Source: Actinomycetes bacterium
GTDB taxonomy: Bacteria > Actinomycetota > Acidimicrobiia > Acidimicrobiales > RAAP-2
Length of the DNA stretch: 64,000 bases
Direction: 5' to 3'
Assembly: GCA_021827705.1 (NCBI GenBank)
Contig: JAKAUQ010000007.1
Location: 87,503 to 151,502, forward strand
Made by a program: the position numbers and the translations under genes. The first letter of the stretch is position 1. Each line of letters opens with the position of its first letter. Under the pieces are notes generated by a model, which was given only the letters and a program-made list of their open reading frames with translations, had not been told where the DNA came from and did not search any database. Positions 8,534 to 17,729 of the stretch are shown piece after piece.

Positions 8534-9878
8534 GGTCGCTCCGGCGCTCGCGGCGCGCCCGGCGCTCCCGCTGAGTCGCGCGATGGGGCTCTACCGCGTC
8601 GATCCCCGTGCCGGCCGCGTCGCGGAACCACTCGAAGCTGACTGGTCCGACGCGCACCACGTCGCCGTCACGCGCACCCGCACGCGCCAGCAGGCGGTCG
8701 ACGCCGAGGGCCCGCAGCCGACGCACGGACTCCTCGAGGGCCCCGCTGCCGGTCAGATCGTTGAACCGCACCGCCCGTTCGGCCGCTCGCCCCTCCAGGA
8801 CCCAGCCCGCCGGCTCGCGCCGCACGCTGACCGCACCCTCGGCTGCTGGCCGGTGCAGGACGGGGGCGGGTGCGGCGGCCGCGGCCTCCCGACGCGCCGC
8901 GTTGACCATCTCGGCCAGACGGGAGAGCAGGCCGTCGACCCCCTGACGGGTCACCGCGGCGATGGTGAGGTCGACGAGGGGCTCGCGGCCCCCGGCCAGG
9001 TCGCCCTTGGACCCCACGACCAGGCGCGGGCGCTCGATCAGTTCGGGCATGTAGTCCGCGAGCTCACGCTGGAGGACCTCGTACTGGGCCGACGCGGGCA
9101 CCGGGGCGCCCTCGGAGAGGTCGAGCACGAGACACAGGACCCGGGCGTGCTCGACGTGGCGCAGAAACTCCCGGCCCAGCCCGCGACCGCTCGCTGCACC
9201 CTCCACGAGTCCGGGGATGTCGGCCATGACGAACTCCGTAGCGTCCTCGCGGTGACTGGCCCGGTCGCCCACGCGCACCACACCCAAGTTGGGCACCAGC
9301 GTCGTGAACGGGTAGTCCGCGATCTTGGGACGGGCGGCCGAGACCGTCGCGATCAGCGTGGACTTCCCCACGTTGGGGAAGCCCACGATGGCCACGTCGG
9401 CGCGCAGCTTCAGCTCCAGGTCGTACCAGCGCTCCTCGCCCCGCTCGCCCTGCTCGGCGAAGTCGGGGGCGCGGCGGCGATTCGACAGGAAGCGCGCATT
9501 GCCCCAGCCACCCTGGCCCCCCGCCGCGGCCCGCCACCGCGATCCCGGGATGTCGAGGTCCACCAGGACCTCGCCTGCGGCATCGTGAACCACTGTGCCC
9601 ACCGGCACGGCCACCTCGACATCGCCCCCCGCCGCCCCGTGCTGACGCTTGCTGGAGCCGTGGCGGCCGTCACCGGCCCGGCGGAAGGGATGGTCGCGAA
9701 AGCCCAGCAGGGACGACTGGTTGACGTCGGCTACGAGCCACACGTCGCCGCCGTGGCCCCCATCGCCACCGTCGGGTCCCCCGCGCGCCACGTGGGCCTC
9801 CCGGCGAAAGCTCACACACCCCGCCCCGCCGTCGCCAGCGCGCGCGTGGAGCTGGGCGGCGTCGACGAAGCTGGACAC
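8520..9878 (-). CDS. obgE: Obg family GTPase
   Basis: ObgE (CgtA) is an essential ribosome-associated GTPase involved in 50S assembly and stress control. The 452-aa protein shows the glycine-rich Obg fold (residues 1-160), G1 motif GFPNVGKST at 166-174, switch region DYPFTTLVPNLG and G3 DIPGL. It also carries a C-terminal OCT domain (about 345-425, ending DVVRVGPVSFEW). The GTG at 9878 is 6 nt after a TAGGAT -10 box. It heads the obgE-proB-proA set. Confidence 0.96.
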   Translation of the reverse strand: MSSFVDAAQLHARAGDGGAGCVSFRREAHVARGGPDGGDGGHGGDVWLVADVNQSSLLGFRDHPFRRAGDGRHGSSKRQHGAAGGDVEVAVPVGTVVHDAAGEVLVDLDIPGSRWRAAAGGQGGWGNARFLSNRRRAPDFAEQGERGEERWYDLELKLRADVAIVGFPNVGKSTLIATVSAARPKIADYPFTTLVPNLGVVRVGDRASHREDATEFVMADIPGLVEGAASGRGLGREFLRHVEHARVLCLVLDLSEGAPVPASAQYEVLQRELADYMPELIERPRLVVGSKGDLAGGREPLVDLTIAAVTRQGVDGLLSRLAEMVNAARREAAAAAPAPVLHRPAAEGAVSVRREPAGWVLEGRAAERAVRFNDLTGSGALEESVRRLRALGVDRLLARAGARDGDVVRVGPVSFEWFRDAAGTGIDAVEPHRATQRERRARRERRSDHDDA

Positions 9879-9884
9879 CGCCCA

Positions 9885-9890
9885 ATCCTA
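9885..9890 (-). promoter_or_regulatory. -10 box of obgE (leaderless)
   Basis: TAGGAT on the minus strand is 6 nt before the GTG of obgE. It overlaps the stop codon of the upstream aminotransferase gene. Confidence 0.55.
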
Positions 9891-11279
9891 CGGGCTGGCC
9901 TCGAGCGCCCCCGAGGTGACGAGCAGGTTCACCGCCTCGTCGAACACCTGCCGGTGCTGGTCGACGTGGGTCAGGGTGGTTGCCGGCGACATCAGGGCCA
10001 TGTTGTGGAACGGCGTGATCAGCACGCCACGATTGACGCCGTAGAGGTGGAGGAAGTCCTCGAGCTCGGGGTCGGTGCTGGCTGCCGACTCGCCACCGCT
10101 GCGCGGGGCCGGCGAGGCGAAGCGGTACTCGCAGCGCGCCCCCAGCTGGGTGACCGACCAGCCCAACTCGCTGTCGGCAATCGTGGCCGCCACGTCGGCG
10201 GCGAAGCGCGTGGCCAGCGCCTCCATGTGGACAAACGCCTCCTCGGTCAGGACCTCGCCGAGCACGGCCCGCATGGCGGCCAGGCTCAGGGCATTACCGG
10301 CCAGCGTCCCGCCGACGCCGCCGACGTCGACGATGTCGTACCCGTCGGCCACGGCCGCCAGGGTGCGTCGGGCCAGATCGTCACTGAGCCCGTAGGCCCC
10401 GCTCGGCACGCCTCCGCCGAGGGACTTGCCGATGGTGACGGCGTCGGGGCGTAGCCCCCAGCGCCGCGTCGCGCCACCGGGACCAGCCGAGAACGTGTGG
10501 GTCTCGTCGATGACGAGCAGCGTGCCGGTCGCGTCGCACATCTGGCGCACGCCAGTCAGGAATCCCGGCTCGGGCAGCACGATGCCGATGTTGGTGAGGG
10601 CGGGCTCGGTCAGGACCGCCGCGACGTCGCCGTGGGCCAGCTCGCGCTCGAGACCGGCCAGATCATTGAACTCCACGACGCGCGTCGTCTCGGACGGGTC
10701 CACGCTGGGGCCGGCATTTCCCGGACGGGACATCGCGCGCCCGGTGGCGGGATCGACCACGACGAACGTCTCGTCGACGGTCCCGTGGTAGCAGTACGAG
10801 AACACCAGGACCTTGGGGCGCCCGGTGACCATCCGAGCGAGGCGCAGGACCCAGCGGTTCGCGTCCGTGGCCGACAAGGTGAAGCTCCACTGGGGCACCT
10901 GGAAGCGCCGCGCCAGCTCGGCGGCGACCCACTCGGCGTCCGCGGTCGGCAGCATCGTGGTCACGCCCCCGTCGCGCAGGCGGCGAGCCACGGCATCCAC
11001 CAGCGGCTGGGGCGAGTGCCCCGCCATCGCACCGGTGTCCCCCAGGGCGAAGTCCACGAGCTCGTGGCCGTCCAGGTCCTCCACAATCGCGCCGTGCGCT
11101 GCGCGAAAGCCCAACGGGAACCCTCCGGCCCACTTACCCATCCACGTCATCGGCACGCGCCCCAAGAGGTGGTCGGCGCCCGTGTGCAGCCCCGCCGATC
11201 TCGGGTGTTCGTCCTGGTAGAGCCCCAGTTCCCGCCTGGTCAGCTCGGTCAAGCGCGGTCGGTGACCCGATTCCCCCAC
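9888..11279 (-). CDS. class III aminotransferase, glutamate-1-semialdehyde aminomutase-like
   Basis: The 463-aa PLP enzyme has the fold-type I class III pattern: FSYCYHGTVDE, the PLP Asp in VIDETHTFSAGPGG (Asp258) and the Schiff-base Lys285 in TIGKSLGGGVPSGAYG. It is closest to glutamate-1-semialdehyde aminomutase-like transaminases, but the usual aminomutase motif after the Asp differs (ETHTFSAGPGG) and no haem genes are nearby. A transaminase of unknown substrate is therefore the safer call. The GTG start is 6 nt from a TAGCAT -10 box. It sits between HU and obgE and probably feeds read-through into obgE. Confidence 0.75.
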   Translation of the reverse strand: MGESGHRPRLTELTRRELGLYQDEHPRSAGLHTGADHLLGRVPMTWMGKWAGGFPLGFRAAHGAIVEDLDGHELVDFALGDTGAMAGHSPQPLVDAVARRLRDGGVTTMLPTADAEWVAAELARRFQVPQWSFTLSATDANRWVLRLARMVTGRPKVLVFSYCYHGTVDETFVVVDPATGRAMSRPGNAGPSVDPSETTRVVEFNDLAGLERELAHGDVAAVLTEPALTNIGIVLPEPGFLTGVRQMCDATGTLLVIDETHTFSAGPGGATRRWGLRPDAVTIGKSLGGGVPSGAYGLSDDLARRTLAAVADGYDIVDVGGVGGTLAGNALSLAAMRAVLGEVLTEEAFVHMEALATRFAADVAATIADSELGWSVTQLGARCEYRFASPAPRSGGESAASTDPELEDFLHLYGVNRGVLITPFHNMALMSPATTLTHVDQHRQVFDEAVNLLVTSGALEASP

Positions 11280-11285
11280 GGCGTC

Positions 11286-11291
11286 ATGCTA
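11286..11291 (-). promoter_or_regulatory. -10 box of the class III aminotransferase (leaderless)
   Basis: TAGCAT on the minus strand is followed after 6 nt by the GTG at 11279. It is divergent from the HU promoter region in the same 174-nt gap. Confidence 0.55.
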
Positions 11292-11453
11292 GGTCCTGGC
11301 CGGCGCAAGCCGGGCAGGGCTCGGGCGCGCACGACGCGTTGCGGGCGAAAACTTGGGCAATATCCCAGGAATCGCGCTCTCAATCGATAAAGATGAGGGT
11401 CGGCGACTGGGAATCCCCAGGCCGACTGAAGAGATGGAAAAAGGAGTCGACCG

Positions 11454-11729
11454 GTGAACAAGGCCGAGTTGGTAGAGGCTGTGGCCGCCGCAAGTGGTGC
11501 CACCAAGAGCACGGTGGCCGAGGTCCTGCGGGCCTTCGAGGACGTCGTCGTGAGCAACGTCGCCAAGGGAGAGAAGGTCGTGCTCTCAGGTTTCGTGGCC
11601 TTCGAGCGGGTGCAGCGCAAGGCGCGCACCGCGCGCAACCCGCAGACGGGCGAGGCGATCCAGGTGAGTGCGTCGCGAGCACCCAAGGTGACCATCGGCT
11701 CGACGTTCAAGAAGGCCGTCAAGGGCTAG
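11454..11729 (+). CDS. hup: HU-family DNA-binding protein
   Basis: The 91-aa protein is a classic HU/IHF-type nucleoid protein: MNKAELVEAVAAASG at the start, the dimer core, the flexible beta arm with RNPQTGEAIQV, and the VTIGSTFKKAVKG end. It lacks the long Lys/Ala-rich tail of mycobacterial HupB. The GTG start is set by AAGGAG at 11441-11446, 7 nt upstream. It is a single plus-strand gene in a minus-strand block, ending at a strong bidirectional hairpin, and was probably inserted into the rpmA-obgE interval. Confidence 0.95.
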   Translation: MNKAELVEAVAAASGATKSTVAEVLRAFEDVVVSNVAKGEKVVLSGFVAFERVQRKARTARNPQTGEAIQVSASRAPKVTIGSTFKKAVKG

Positions 11730-11737
11730 ACCAGGAC

Positions 11738-11781
11738 GAATGCAGAAAGCCCCCGGCGCGAGCCGGGGGCTTTCTGCATTC
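11738..11781. terminator. bidirectional terminator between hup and rpmA
   Basis: A perfect 20-bp inverted repeat (arms 11738-11757 and 11762-11781) has a GCGA loop. The GC-rich core (AGCCCCCGGC) is followed on either strand by TTTCTGCATTC. It lies exactly between the convergent hup and rpmA genes, so it can stop transcription from both. The usual long T run is missing. Confidence 0.85.
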
Positions 11782-11803
11782 GGCGCGATGCCCGCGTGGC
11801 GGG

Positions 11804-12052
11804 CTAGACCAGGACGTCGACGCGCTTGCGTCCCTGGCGGAAGGCGAAGTGGACGGTGCCGTCTACCAGCGCGAAGAGGGTGTCGTCGCGGCCGATGCCC
11901 ACGTTAACGCCCGGGTGGAACTGCGTCCCGCGCTGGCGAACCAGGATGCTGCCCGAGGTCACCGCGGTCCCATCGAACGTCTTGACGCCCAGCCGCTGAG
12001 CATGGGAGTCGCGCCCGTTGCGCGTTGAGCCGCCACCTTTGGTCTTGGACAT
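11804..12052 (-). CDS. rpmA: 50S ribosomal protein bL27
   Basis: The 82-aa protein is complete, with the conserved [24 protein letters not shown] start and the [27 protein letters not shown] core. bL27 lies near the peptidyl transferase centre. No Firmicutes-type cleavable N-terminal extension is present. It follows rplU by 8 nt and ends at the hairpin shared with hup. Confidence 0.97.
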   Translation of the reverse strand: MSKTKGGGSTRNGRDSHAQRLGVKTFDGTAVTSGSILVRQRGTQFHPGVNVGIGRDDTLFALVDGTVHFAFRQGRKRVDVLV

Positions 12053-12060
12053 GACTCTCC

Positions 12061-12372
12061 TTAGGCCGGAGTCGCGATCGCCGTGATCTCGACAGTCGAG
12101 TACTTCTGGCGATGTCCCCAGTGCCGACGCTGGTTGGACTTGGGCTTGTAGGTCAGGCCCCGGATCTTGGGGCCCTTCTCGCCTCCCACGACGGTGCCCG
12201 TGACGGTCGCCCCGCTGAGCGCGGGACCTGCCAGCACCGTCTCACCGTCAACGATGAGGACGGGCTCGAAGATGACCTGCTCTCCGACGGACTCCCGGCG
12301 CAGGTCCACACGGACCACCTGCCCCTCAGTCACGCGCTCTTGGGACGTCCCCACACGAATCACGGCGTACAT
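12061..12372 (-). CDS. rplU: 50S ribosomal protein bL21
   Basis: The 103-aa protein matches bL21 end to end (MYAVIRVG start; [27 protein letters not shown] near the C-terminus, which contacts 23S rRNA). It forms a tight pair with rpmA downstream and lies 37 nt after rng, so it is probably co-transcribed with the ribonuclease. No separate promoter was seen in the short gap. Confidence 0.97.
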   Translation of the reverse strand: MYAVIRVGTSQERVTEGQVVRVDLRRESVGEQVIFEPVLIVDGETVLAGPALSGATVTGTVVGGEKGPKIRGLTYKPKSNQRRHWGHRQKYSTVEITAIATPA

Positions 12373-12409
12373 AGGGTTACCATCCTAGCCGACGGGACCG
12401 GGCCCGCGG

Positions 12410-13987
12410 TCACAGTCCCGTCGAGATCACGAAGCCCCGACCGTCGCACACGGTGCACACGGTGGAGACCGACTCCAAGAGTCCCTCGTTGATGCGCTTG
12501 CGGGTCATCTCGACCAGACCGAGCTCGGAGATGTCGAAGACCTGGGTACGCGTCTTGTCCCGGGCGAGGGCCTGGCGCAGCGCCGAGGCCACCGCCTCAC
12601 GGTTCGCCTTGGCCTCCATGTCGATGAAGTCGATGACGATAATCCCACCGATGTCACGGAGGCGCAGCTGACGCGCCACCTCCTCGGCGGCCTCCAGGTT
12701 GTTCCGAAAGACCGTCTCTTCAAGATTGCTCTTGCCGACGTTCTTGCCGGTGTTGACGTCGATCACCGTCAGCGCCTCGGTCCGCTCGATGATCAGCGAC
12801 CCGCCCGAGGGCAAGAACACCTTGCGCTCCAGGGCCCGGTGCAGCTGCTCGTGCACGAAGTAGCGCTCGAACAGGGGCAGGCTTTCGGCGGCCGGGTCGT
12901 AGAACTCGATGCGGTCGGTCAGCTCCGGGTTGACCGCCGCGACGTACTCGCGCACCTTGGCGAACAGCTCGGCGTCGTCGATCAGCACGCCGCGGTAGTC
13001 GTCGTTCAGCTCCTCGCGCAGGACGCGCACCGCCAGGTCCAGGTCGCGGTAGACGAGGCGTGGCTGGTTGGAGCGCGCCACCTCGGCCTCGATGGCCTCC
13101 CACTTCTCGGCCAGCGACGCGACGTCACGGGAGAGATCCTCGGCCGAAACCCCTTCGGCTGCGGTACGGATGATGACGCCGTGGTGCGCCGGCTTGACGT
13201 CGTCGACGATCTTGCGCAGGCGGCGGCGCTCGCCGTCGGGGAGGCGCTTGGAGATCCCCACGGTCGTCGAGTTGGGCACCAGCACGACGAAGCGGCCGGG
13301 CAGCGAGACCTCTTGGGTCAGCCGGGCGCCCTTGGCCCCGATCGCATTCTTGGTCACCTGGCACACGACTGTCTGCCCGGCGCGCAGCATCTCCTCGATC
13401 CGCTTGGTGGCCGGCGTCCCCTCAACGTCGTCGTCGACCGTGACATCGCCTCGGTACAAGACGGCGTTCTTGGGGATACCGATGTCGACGAAGGCGAGCT
13501 CCATGCCGGGCAGGACATTCTGGATCCGCCCCACGTAGATGTTCCCGTCGATCTGGTTGGTCTCGTCGGCCGCCTTGGCGACCACGTACTCGACCATCGT
13601 GCGGCCCTCAAGGGTCGCGATGTGCGTGGCGAGCGGCGTCGCGTGCACGCACATCAGGTAGCGCCCCTGGGCCCGAGTGCGCCGCTCGCCGCCACGGCGC
13701 CGACGGCGCGCTCGCGACGGCGCCGCCTCCGCAGCCGGCGGAGCGGAGGCCTCGACGGGGGCCTCGACACCCGTGACGACGCGCTGCCCGGAAGAGCGTC
13801 CTCCCCGGCCGCGACCCCCCCGCCGACGTCGCGCGCCCCCGCTGCCTGGCGTCGTCGTGGGCGCGGTGGCCGGACTCAACTGACTCGACGACGAGCTCGG
13901 CCGGGTGTCACCAATCTTGGGAGCTGGACGGACGTCCCCGATACGGGGGCCGGTTGGGCGGTCGTTGGCACTGTTCTCGTCGCTCAC
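12410..13987 (-). CDS. rng: ribonuclease E/G family endoribonuclease
   Basis: The 525-aa protein matures rRNA and starts mRNA decay. After a disordered, Arg/Gly-rich N-terminal extension (about 100 residues, with RRRRGGRGRGG-type basic runs) comes an S1 domain (GNIYVGRIQNVLPGMELAFVDIGIPKNAVL). The catalytic region follows with two Asp-containing motifs (LTVIDVNTGK and GIIVIDFIDME) and the zinc-link CTVCDGRGF at the C-terminus. The GTG at 13987 follows AAGGAG by 8 nt and was preferred to a start 36 nt further up. The basic N-terminal extension rather than a C-terminal scaffold is typical of actinobacterial enzymes. Confidence 0.92.
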   Translation of the reverse strand: MSDENSANDRPTGPRIGDVRPAPKIGDTRPSSSSSQLSPATAPTTTPGSGGARRRRGGRGRGGRSSGQRVVTGVEAPVEASAPPAAEAAPSRARRRRRGGERRTRAQGRYLMCVHATPLATHIATLEGRTMVEYVVAKAADETNQIDGNIYVGRIQNVLPGMELAFVDIGIPKNAVLYRGDVTVDDDVEGTPATKRIEEMLRAGQTVVCQVTKNAIGAKGARLTQEVSLPGRFVVLVPNSTTVGISKRLPDGERRRLRKIVDDVKPAHHGVIIRTAAEGVSAEDLSRDVASLAEKWEAIEAEVARSNQPRLVYRDLDLAVRVLREELNDDYRGVLIDDAELFAKVREYVAAVNPELTDRIEFYDPAAESLPLFERYFVHEQLHRALERKVFLPSGGSLIIERTEALTVIDVNTGKNVGKSNLEETVFRNNLEAAEEVARQLRLRDIGGIIVIDFIDMEAKANREAVASALRQALARDKTRTQVFDISELGLVEMTRKRINEGLLESVSTVCTVCDGRGFVISTGL

Positions 13988-14236
13988 GACGGGCACTCCT
14001 TGCGTACTCAGCGGGGCGCGCATCCAGAGACGTGCGCCGGTGGCGTCGAAGAGGGATCGCGGTCGCGCCCTCGGGATTGAAAGACAGCGTGACCAGGAGA
14101 ACTGCGGCCCACATGCCCTCGTCGAGGAACTGCCTCGTCTCGGATGTCACCACATCAACCCCGCTCGGGCCACCCGGCCCCGCTGTCTGAGCCGCGCGGG
14201 GTGCGCGGCCATCACGGCTCCAGGCTACACCGTGGC

Positions 14237-16405
14237 TCAGCCCGCACGCGCCACGGTGGTGGTGGTCGACGGCACCGTGGTCGTCGTCGAGGAGGTGGCC
14301 GAGGGCACCGTGGTGGTCGGGATGGCCCCGGGCAGGCGCGAGCCGGTGAACAGGGGGGGCACCGGGTGGGCGAACAGGTAGCTGAAGGTCCGGGCCACGA
14401 CGGGCGCGGCGGCGTTGGCCCCGTAGCCGCCCTCCCCGATGACACAAGCCACGACGTAGCGGGGATGGCCCACCGGGCCAAAGGCCACGAAGAGTGAGTT
14501 GGGCTCGAGGCCTGGCGCATTCGAGGCCGTCCCGGTCTTGCCCGCGAGCACGTACTGCGAGATCGAGAACGTGGCGTCGTGCTGGAAGGCGTAGTAGCCG
14601 GTGCCGCGCGGGTTGGCGATCACCCCGATGAGCCCCTGGAGGATCGGGTCGCGCACCCTGGGGGGCAGGTTCACGTGACCGAGAACCCGCGGACGGTACC
14701 GCAGGACGATGCGACCCTCGGGCGTGCGGATCGCGGCAGCCACCTCGGGTGCGTACCGGGTGCCGCCGTTGGCGAAGGTGGCGTAGGCGTCCGCGAGCTC
14801 GATCGGGGTGAGAGCGGTCGCTCCCTGACCGAACGCCATCTCAATGTTGTCGCCCGTGTACCAGGCGACGTTCGGGAAGGCCTTGGGTGCCTCGCGGTGC
14901 AAGATCTTGCGCACCGCCGGCGAGTCCACGCGGCCACTGACCTCGTTGGGCAGGTCGATGTTGGTGTACTGGCCCGCCCCGTACTCGCGCGCCACGTTCT
15001 GGATGGCCGTCTGTCCGTAGCGATGCTGGTGCGCCCAGAACAGGTACCCCAGGTTGTAGAAGTAGTAGTCCGACGAGACGGTCAGCGCCAGGGGCAGGTT
15101 CACGAGGCCGTTCCCGTAGGTCTCCGCGTCGTGGAAGACACACCCGTGGTATCCCTGCAGGCAGCCGGGCACCTTGTAGATGCCCGTGTCGTCGATCAGT
15201 GTCGTGGGAGACAAGATCCCCGTCTGCATCATCGCCGTGGCAGTGAAGAGCTTGAAGGTGCTGCCCGGGGTGTAGAGGCCCTGGATCGCGTAGTTGTTGA
15301 ACGCCCCTACGCGCGCCAGGCTGGCGTAGGTCTTCTCACTCAGGCCGTGCGTGAAGGAGTTCAGGTTGTAGGCCGGGTAGCTGGCCATGGCCAGGACCGC
15401 TCCGGTGTTGGGATCGAGCACCACGGCGGCCCCGTTGGGTGCCTGCGGGTACCGGTGCGAGACCGGGTCGAAGGTCTTGCGATCGGTGAGGATCTGGTTG
15501 GCCAGGTAGCCCTGGAGGGCCTCTTGCAGGGGCAGGTCGATGTTCAGCTGCACGGTGTCGCCCGCGACGGGCGGCGTGACGCGCGCCGTGGCCAGGACGT
15601 TGCCGAAGGCATCCACCTCGACGGTCCGCTTGCCGTCGCGGCCCCGTAGGTACTGCTCGTAGAACGCCTCGATGCCGGTCTTGCCGATCTGCGACGTGGT
15701 CTGGTACCCCTGGTTGGGGTGGGCGGCGATCTCGGCTCCGGTTATCGGCCCCACGTAGCCGAGCACCGGCGCGGCGACGTTGCCCCCGGCCGGGTAGGTC
15801 CGGGTGGCGACATTGACGATGCTGATCCCGGGGAACTCGCTGCTGTGCAACTTGAGGTACTCGACGATGTGCGCCGGGGCGTCGAGCAGGATCGGCGCGG
15901 GCTGGTACGGGTCGTACTGCGGATTGTTCAACGCGGCGTTGATCGACGTGACGCTCACGCCGGTCAGTGCGGCTAGGGAACCCTTGATCGCTGGGTCGAG
16001 GCTCGCCTCGGCCCGGGACAGCTCGACCTCGGTGGTGACCCGGTTGGCCACCAGAGCCTGCCCGGTCCGCGACACGATCAGGCCGCGCGGCGCCGGGATG
16101 GGGCTTACGCGCAGCGAGTTGGCGTCCACCGTCGCGATCGCCGTGCGCACGTCGAGCACCTGGAGCGCGAACAGCCGAGCGAACAGGACCACCAGGAGGA
16201 TGAGGAAGAACCCGCCGATGATGCGCCAGCGCCGCTCGGGACGGACCTGGACCTCTTCGGGCGCGGTGACCAGGTTGCGGATCCCGACCGGCCGGCGCGC
16301 ATTGATGACGCGTCCACGGCGCCGGAACGGGTTGAGCGACTCCCAGGGGCGCCACAGCCGCGAAAAGATCGATCCGGTCGGGCGCTCGCGCCAGGACCGT
16401 CTCAC
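14237..16405 (-). CDS. mrdA: penicillin-binding protein 2 (elongasome transpeptidase)
   Basis: The 722-aa class B PBP cross-links peptidoglycan during rod elongation. It has a cytoplasmic Arg-rich N-terminus, one membrane helix (about 61-81), the PBP dimerisation domain and a transpeptidase domain with catalytic Ser382 in STFK (382-385), SSD at 444-446 and KTGTA at 623. The C-terminus is a low-complexity tail of Thr/Val/Ser/Pro repeats (TTTTVPS), common in Acidimicrobiia surface proteins. The GTG at 16405 overlaps the mreD stop (GTGA). A rodA gene, normally next, is not present; rng follows after 249 nt. Confidence 0.93.
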   Translation of the reverse strand: MRRSWRERPTGSIFSRLWRPWESLNPFRRRGRVINARRPVGIRNLVTAPEEVQVRPERRWRIIGGFFLILLVVLFARLFALQVLDVRTAIATVDANSLRVSPIPAPRGLIVSRTGQALVANRVTTEVELSRAEASLDPAIKGSLAALTGVSVTSINAALNNPQYDPYQPAPILLDAPAHIVEYLKLHSSEFPGISIVNVATRTYPAGGNVAAPVLGYVGPITGAEIAAHPNQGYQTTSQIGKTGIEAFYEQYLRGRDGKRTVEVDAFGNVLATARVTPPVAGDTVQLNIDLPLQEALQGYLANQILTDRKTFDPVSHRYPQAPNGAAVVLDPNTGAVLAMASYPAYNLNSFTHGLSEKTYASLARVGAFNNYAIQGLYTPGSTFKLFTATAMMQTGILSPTTLIDDTGIYKVPGCLQGYHGCVFHDAETYGNGLVNLPLALTVSSDYYFYNLGYLFWAHQHRYGQTAIQNVAREYGAGQYTNIDLPNEVSGRVDSPAVRKILHREAPKAFPNVAWYTGDNIEMAFGQGATALTPIELADAYATFANGGTRYAPEVAAAIRTPEGRIVLRYRPRVLGHVNLPPRVRDPILQGLIGVIANPRGTGYYAFQHDATFSISQYVLAGKTGTASNAPGLEPNSLFVAFGPVGHPRYVVACVIGEGGYGANAAAPVVARTFSYLFAHPVPPLFTGSRLPGAIPTTTVPSATSSTTTTVPSTTTTVARAG

Positions 16406-16911
16406 GAGCGTCCTCGTGCGCCGAGGGTGAGCCGGCGCGCCAGACGGGCCAGCGGCCGGGCCGCGATCGCGAACACGATGGCGTTGGCAACCATCGATGC
16501 ACCGAGGTGGTCCCGCCACAGGCCCGGATCGAGGGCCACGGTCGCCAGGGCTACGTAGCCCGCCGGCGCGAGGAGACCCGCCAGGCCCGCCAGCACCGGG
16601 GGCACCCACCAGGCCGCCGAGTCCAGGTCGCCCACACCCTCACGTCCCAGGCGCGCGGCAAACCAGGCGAGCCCCAGGGCCACGACGATCGTCAGCCCGA
16701 AAGGCATCGTGCTGCGGGCGTCGAAGAAGAGTCCCGACAGCACCGCGACCCACAGCGCGGGGACCAGCGCCCCGGTCAGGCCGACCACGAAGGGCCAGAG
16801 CCACACCAACATGATCACGGCACCCGCTGCCCGCAGAGTTGACAGCAACTGCAGCTGGATGGCGACCACGAACAACGTGACGATGGTCAGCGGGACGACC
16901 GCCCGAGTCAC
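16402..16911 (-). CDS. mreD: rod shape-determining protein MreD
   Basis: The 169-aa, very hydrophobic protein has about five membrane segments and the LFFDARSTMPFGLTIVVALGLAWFAARL region typical of MreD. It sits between mreC and mrdA with 4-nt overlaps on both sides, so its identity rests on hydropathy plus operon position. MreD is a membrane component of the elongasome. Confidence 0.88.
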   Translation of the reverse strand: MTRAVVPLTIVTLFVVAIQLQLLSTLRAAGAVIMLVWLWPFVVGLTGALVPALWVAVLSGLFFDARSTMPFGLTIVVALGLAWFAARLGREGVGDLDSAAWWVPPVLAGLAGLLAPAGYVALATVALDPGLWRDHLGASMVANAIVFAIAARPLARLARRLTLGARGRS

Positions 16912-17726
16912 GTCGAGGGCTCCCAGAGAACGACGTCCACGTAGAACAGGTGGCTGAGGTCGGCCACCGGCTGCGCACGCACGCTGACCGTGCCAGCGCC
17001 GGTGCTGCCCGAAACGCTGGTCACGCGCGCGACGGGCAGCCCGGGCGGATAGAGCCCCCCGTTGAGCCCGTCCGTCGAGAGCAGCTGGCCCCTCCGTGGC
17101 GGCGTGCCCAAGGTGGCGCTGTTGGTCACCAGGCTGTTGCCCAGCCCCGTGCCCGCCAGCACGAACGAACTGTGCGCGTTGCCGAACGTCACGCCGACGA
17201 CGCTCCGGCCGTCGCTGATCATGCGGACCGTCGCGCCATTGGGGCTGGTGGACACGACCCCACCCACCAGACCGCCGTTAGCCACCACCGGCATACCGAC
17301 GAGCACACCCTGGTCTTGCCCCTTGGAGATGTCGAAGGTCGCTGCGAAGTTCGTCGGAGAGAACGTGGTCACCTGGGCCGCCACGGTGGCCAAGGAGCCG
17401 ACGAAGGGGACGTGAAGCTCGGTGGTGAGCTGGGTCAGCTGGCGCTCCATGGCCCAGCTCTCCTCGGCGCGCTGCTGGGCCCGACCCAGCTCGTAGCGCA
17501 GACGCTCGTTCTGGGCGACGACGTCGCTGTAGTTGATGGCGCCGGCCAGAAGGTGGCCGATGGGCAGCGACACCTCATCGACCGTCCAGGCGAAGGGCGC
17601 GACCACCAAGTTGGCTGCGCGACGCAGCCCGGACATCACGCCGACCGTCAGGTACAGGGCAGTCACGACAACCAGCGCGGTGACCCCCAGGGTCCAGGCG
17701 CGCCGCTTCGAACGGTCGCTGGCCAC
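16908..17726 (-). CDS. mreC: rod shape-determining protein MreC
   Basis: The 272-aa protein has an N-terminal membrane anchor (about 12-30), a coiled-coil stretch with NERLRYELGRAQQRAEESWAMERQL, and the periplasmic-type beta-barrel domain with VVANGGLVGGVVSTSPNGATVRMISD and the RGQLLSTDGLNGGLYPPGLPVARV motif. It links MreB filaments to PBP2. It is followed directly by mreD (4-nt overlap) and preceded by mreB (3-nt gap). Confidence 0.93.
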   Translation of the reverse strand: MASDRSKRRAWTLGVTALVVVTALYLTVGVMSGLRRAANLVVAPFAWTVDEVSLPIGHLLAGAINYSDVVAQNERLRYELGRAQQRAEESWAMERQLTQLTTELHVPFVGSLATVAAQVTTFSPTNFAATFDISKGQDQGVLVGMPVVANGGLVGGVVSTSPNGATVRMISDGRSVVGVTFGNAHSSFVLAGTGLGNSLVTNSATLGTPPRRGQLLSTDGLNGGLYPPGLPVARVTSVSGSTGAGTVSVRAQPVADLSHLFYVDVVLWEPST

Positions 17727-17729
17727 GGC

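Noticed and set aside
7500..10454. 984-codon open frame on the plus strand opposite proB and obgE
   Set aside because: It is antisense to well-recognised genes, has low-complexity Arg/Pro/Ala-rich translation and no domain; long shadow frames are expected in GC-rich coding DNA.
14240..14330. GTGGT/CGTCGT-type short tandem repeat
   Set aside because: It encodes the Thr/Val/Ser-rich tail of PBP2, so it is low-complexity coding sequence and not a separate repeat element.
13908..14447. 179-codon minus-strand frame across the rng-mrdA gap
   Set aside because: Most of it is shadow of rng and mrdA. The 249-nt gap itself (13988-14236) shows no ORF with a ribosome site and no family match; it probably holds the rng promoter and leader.
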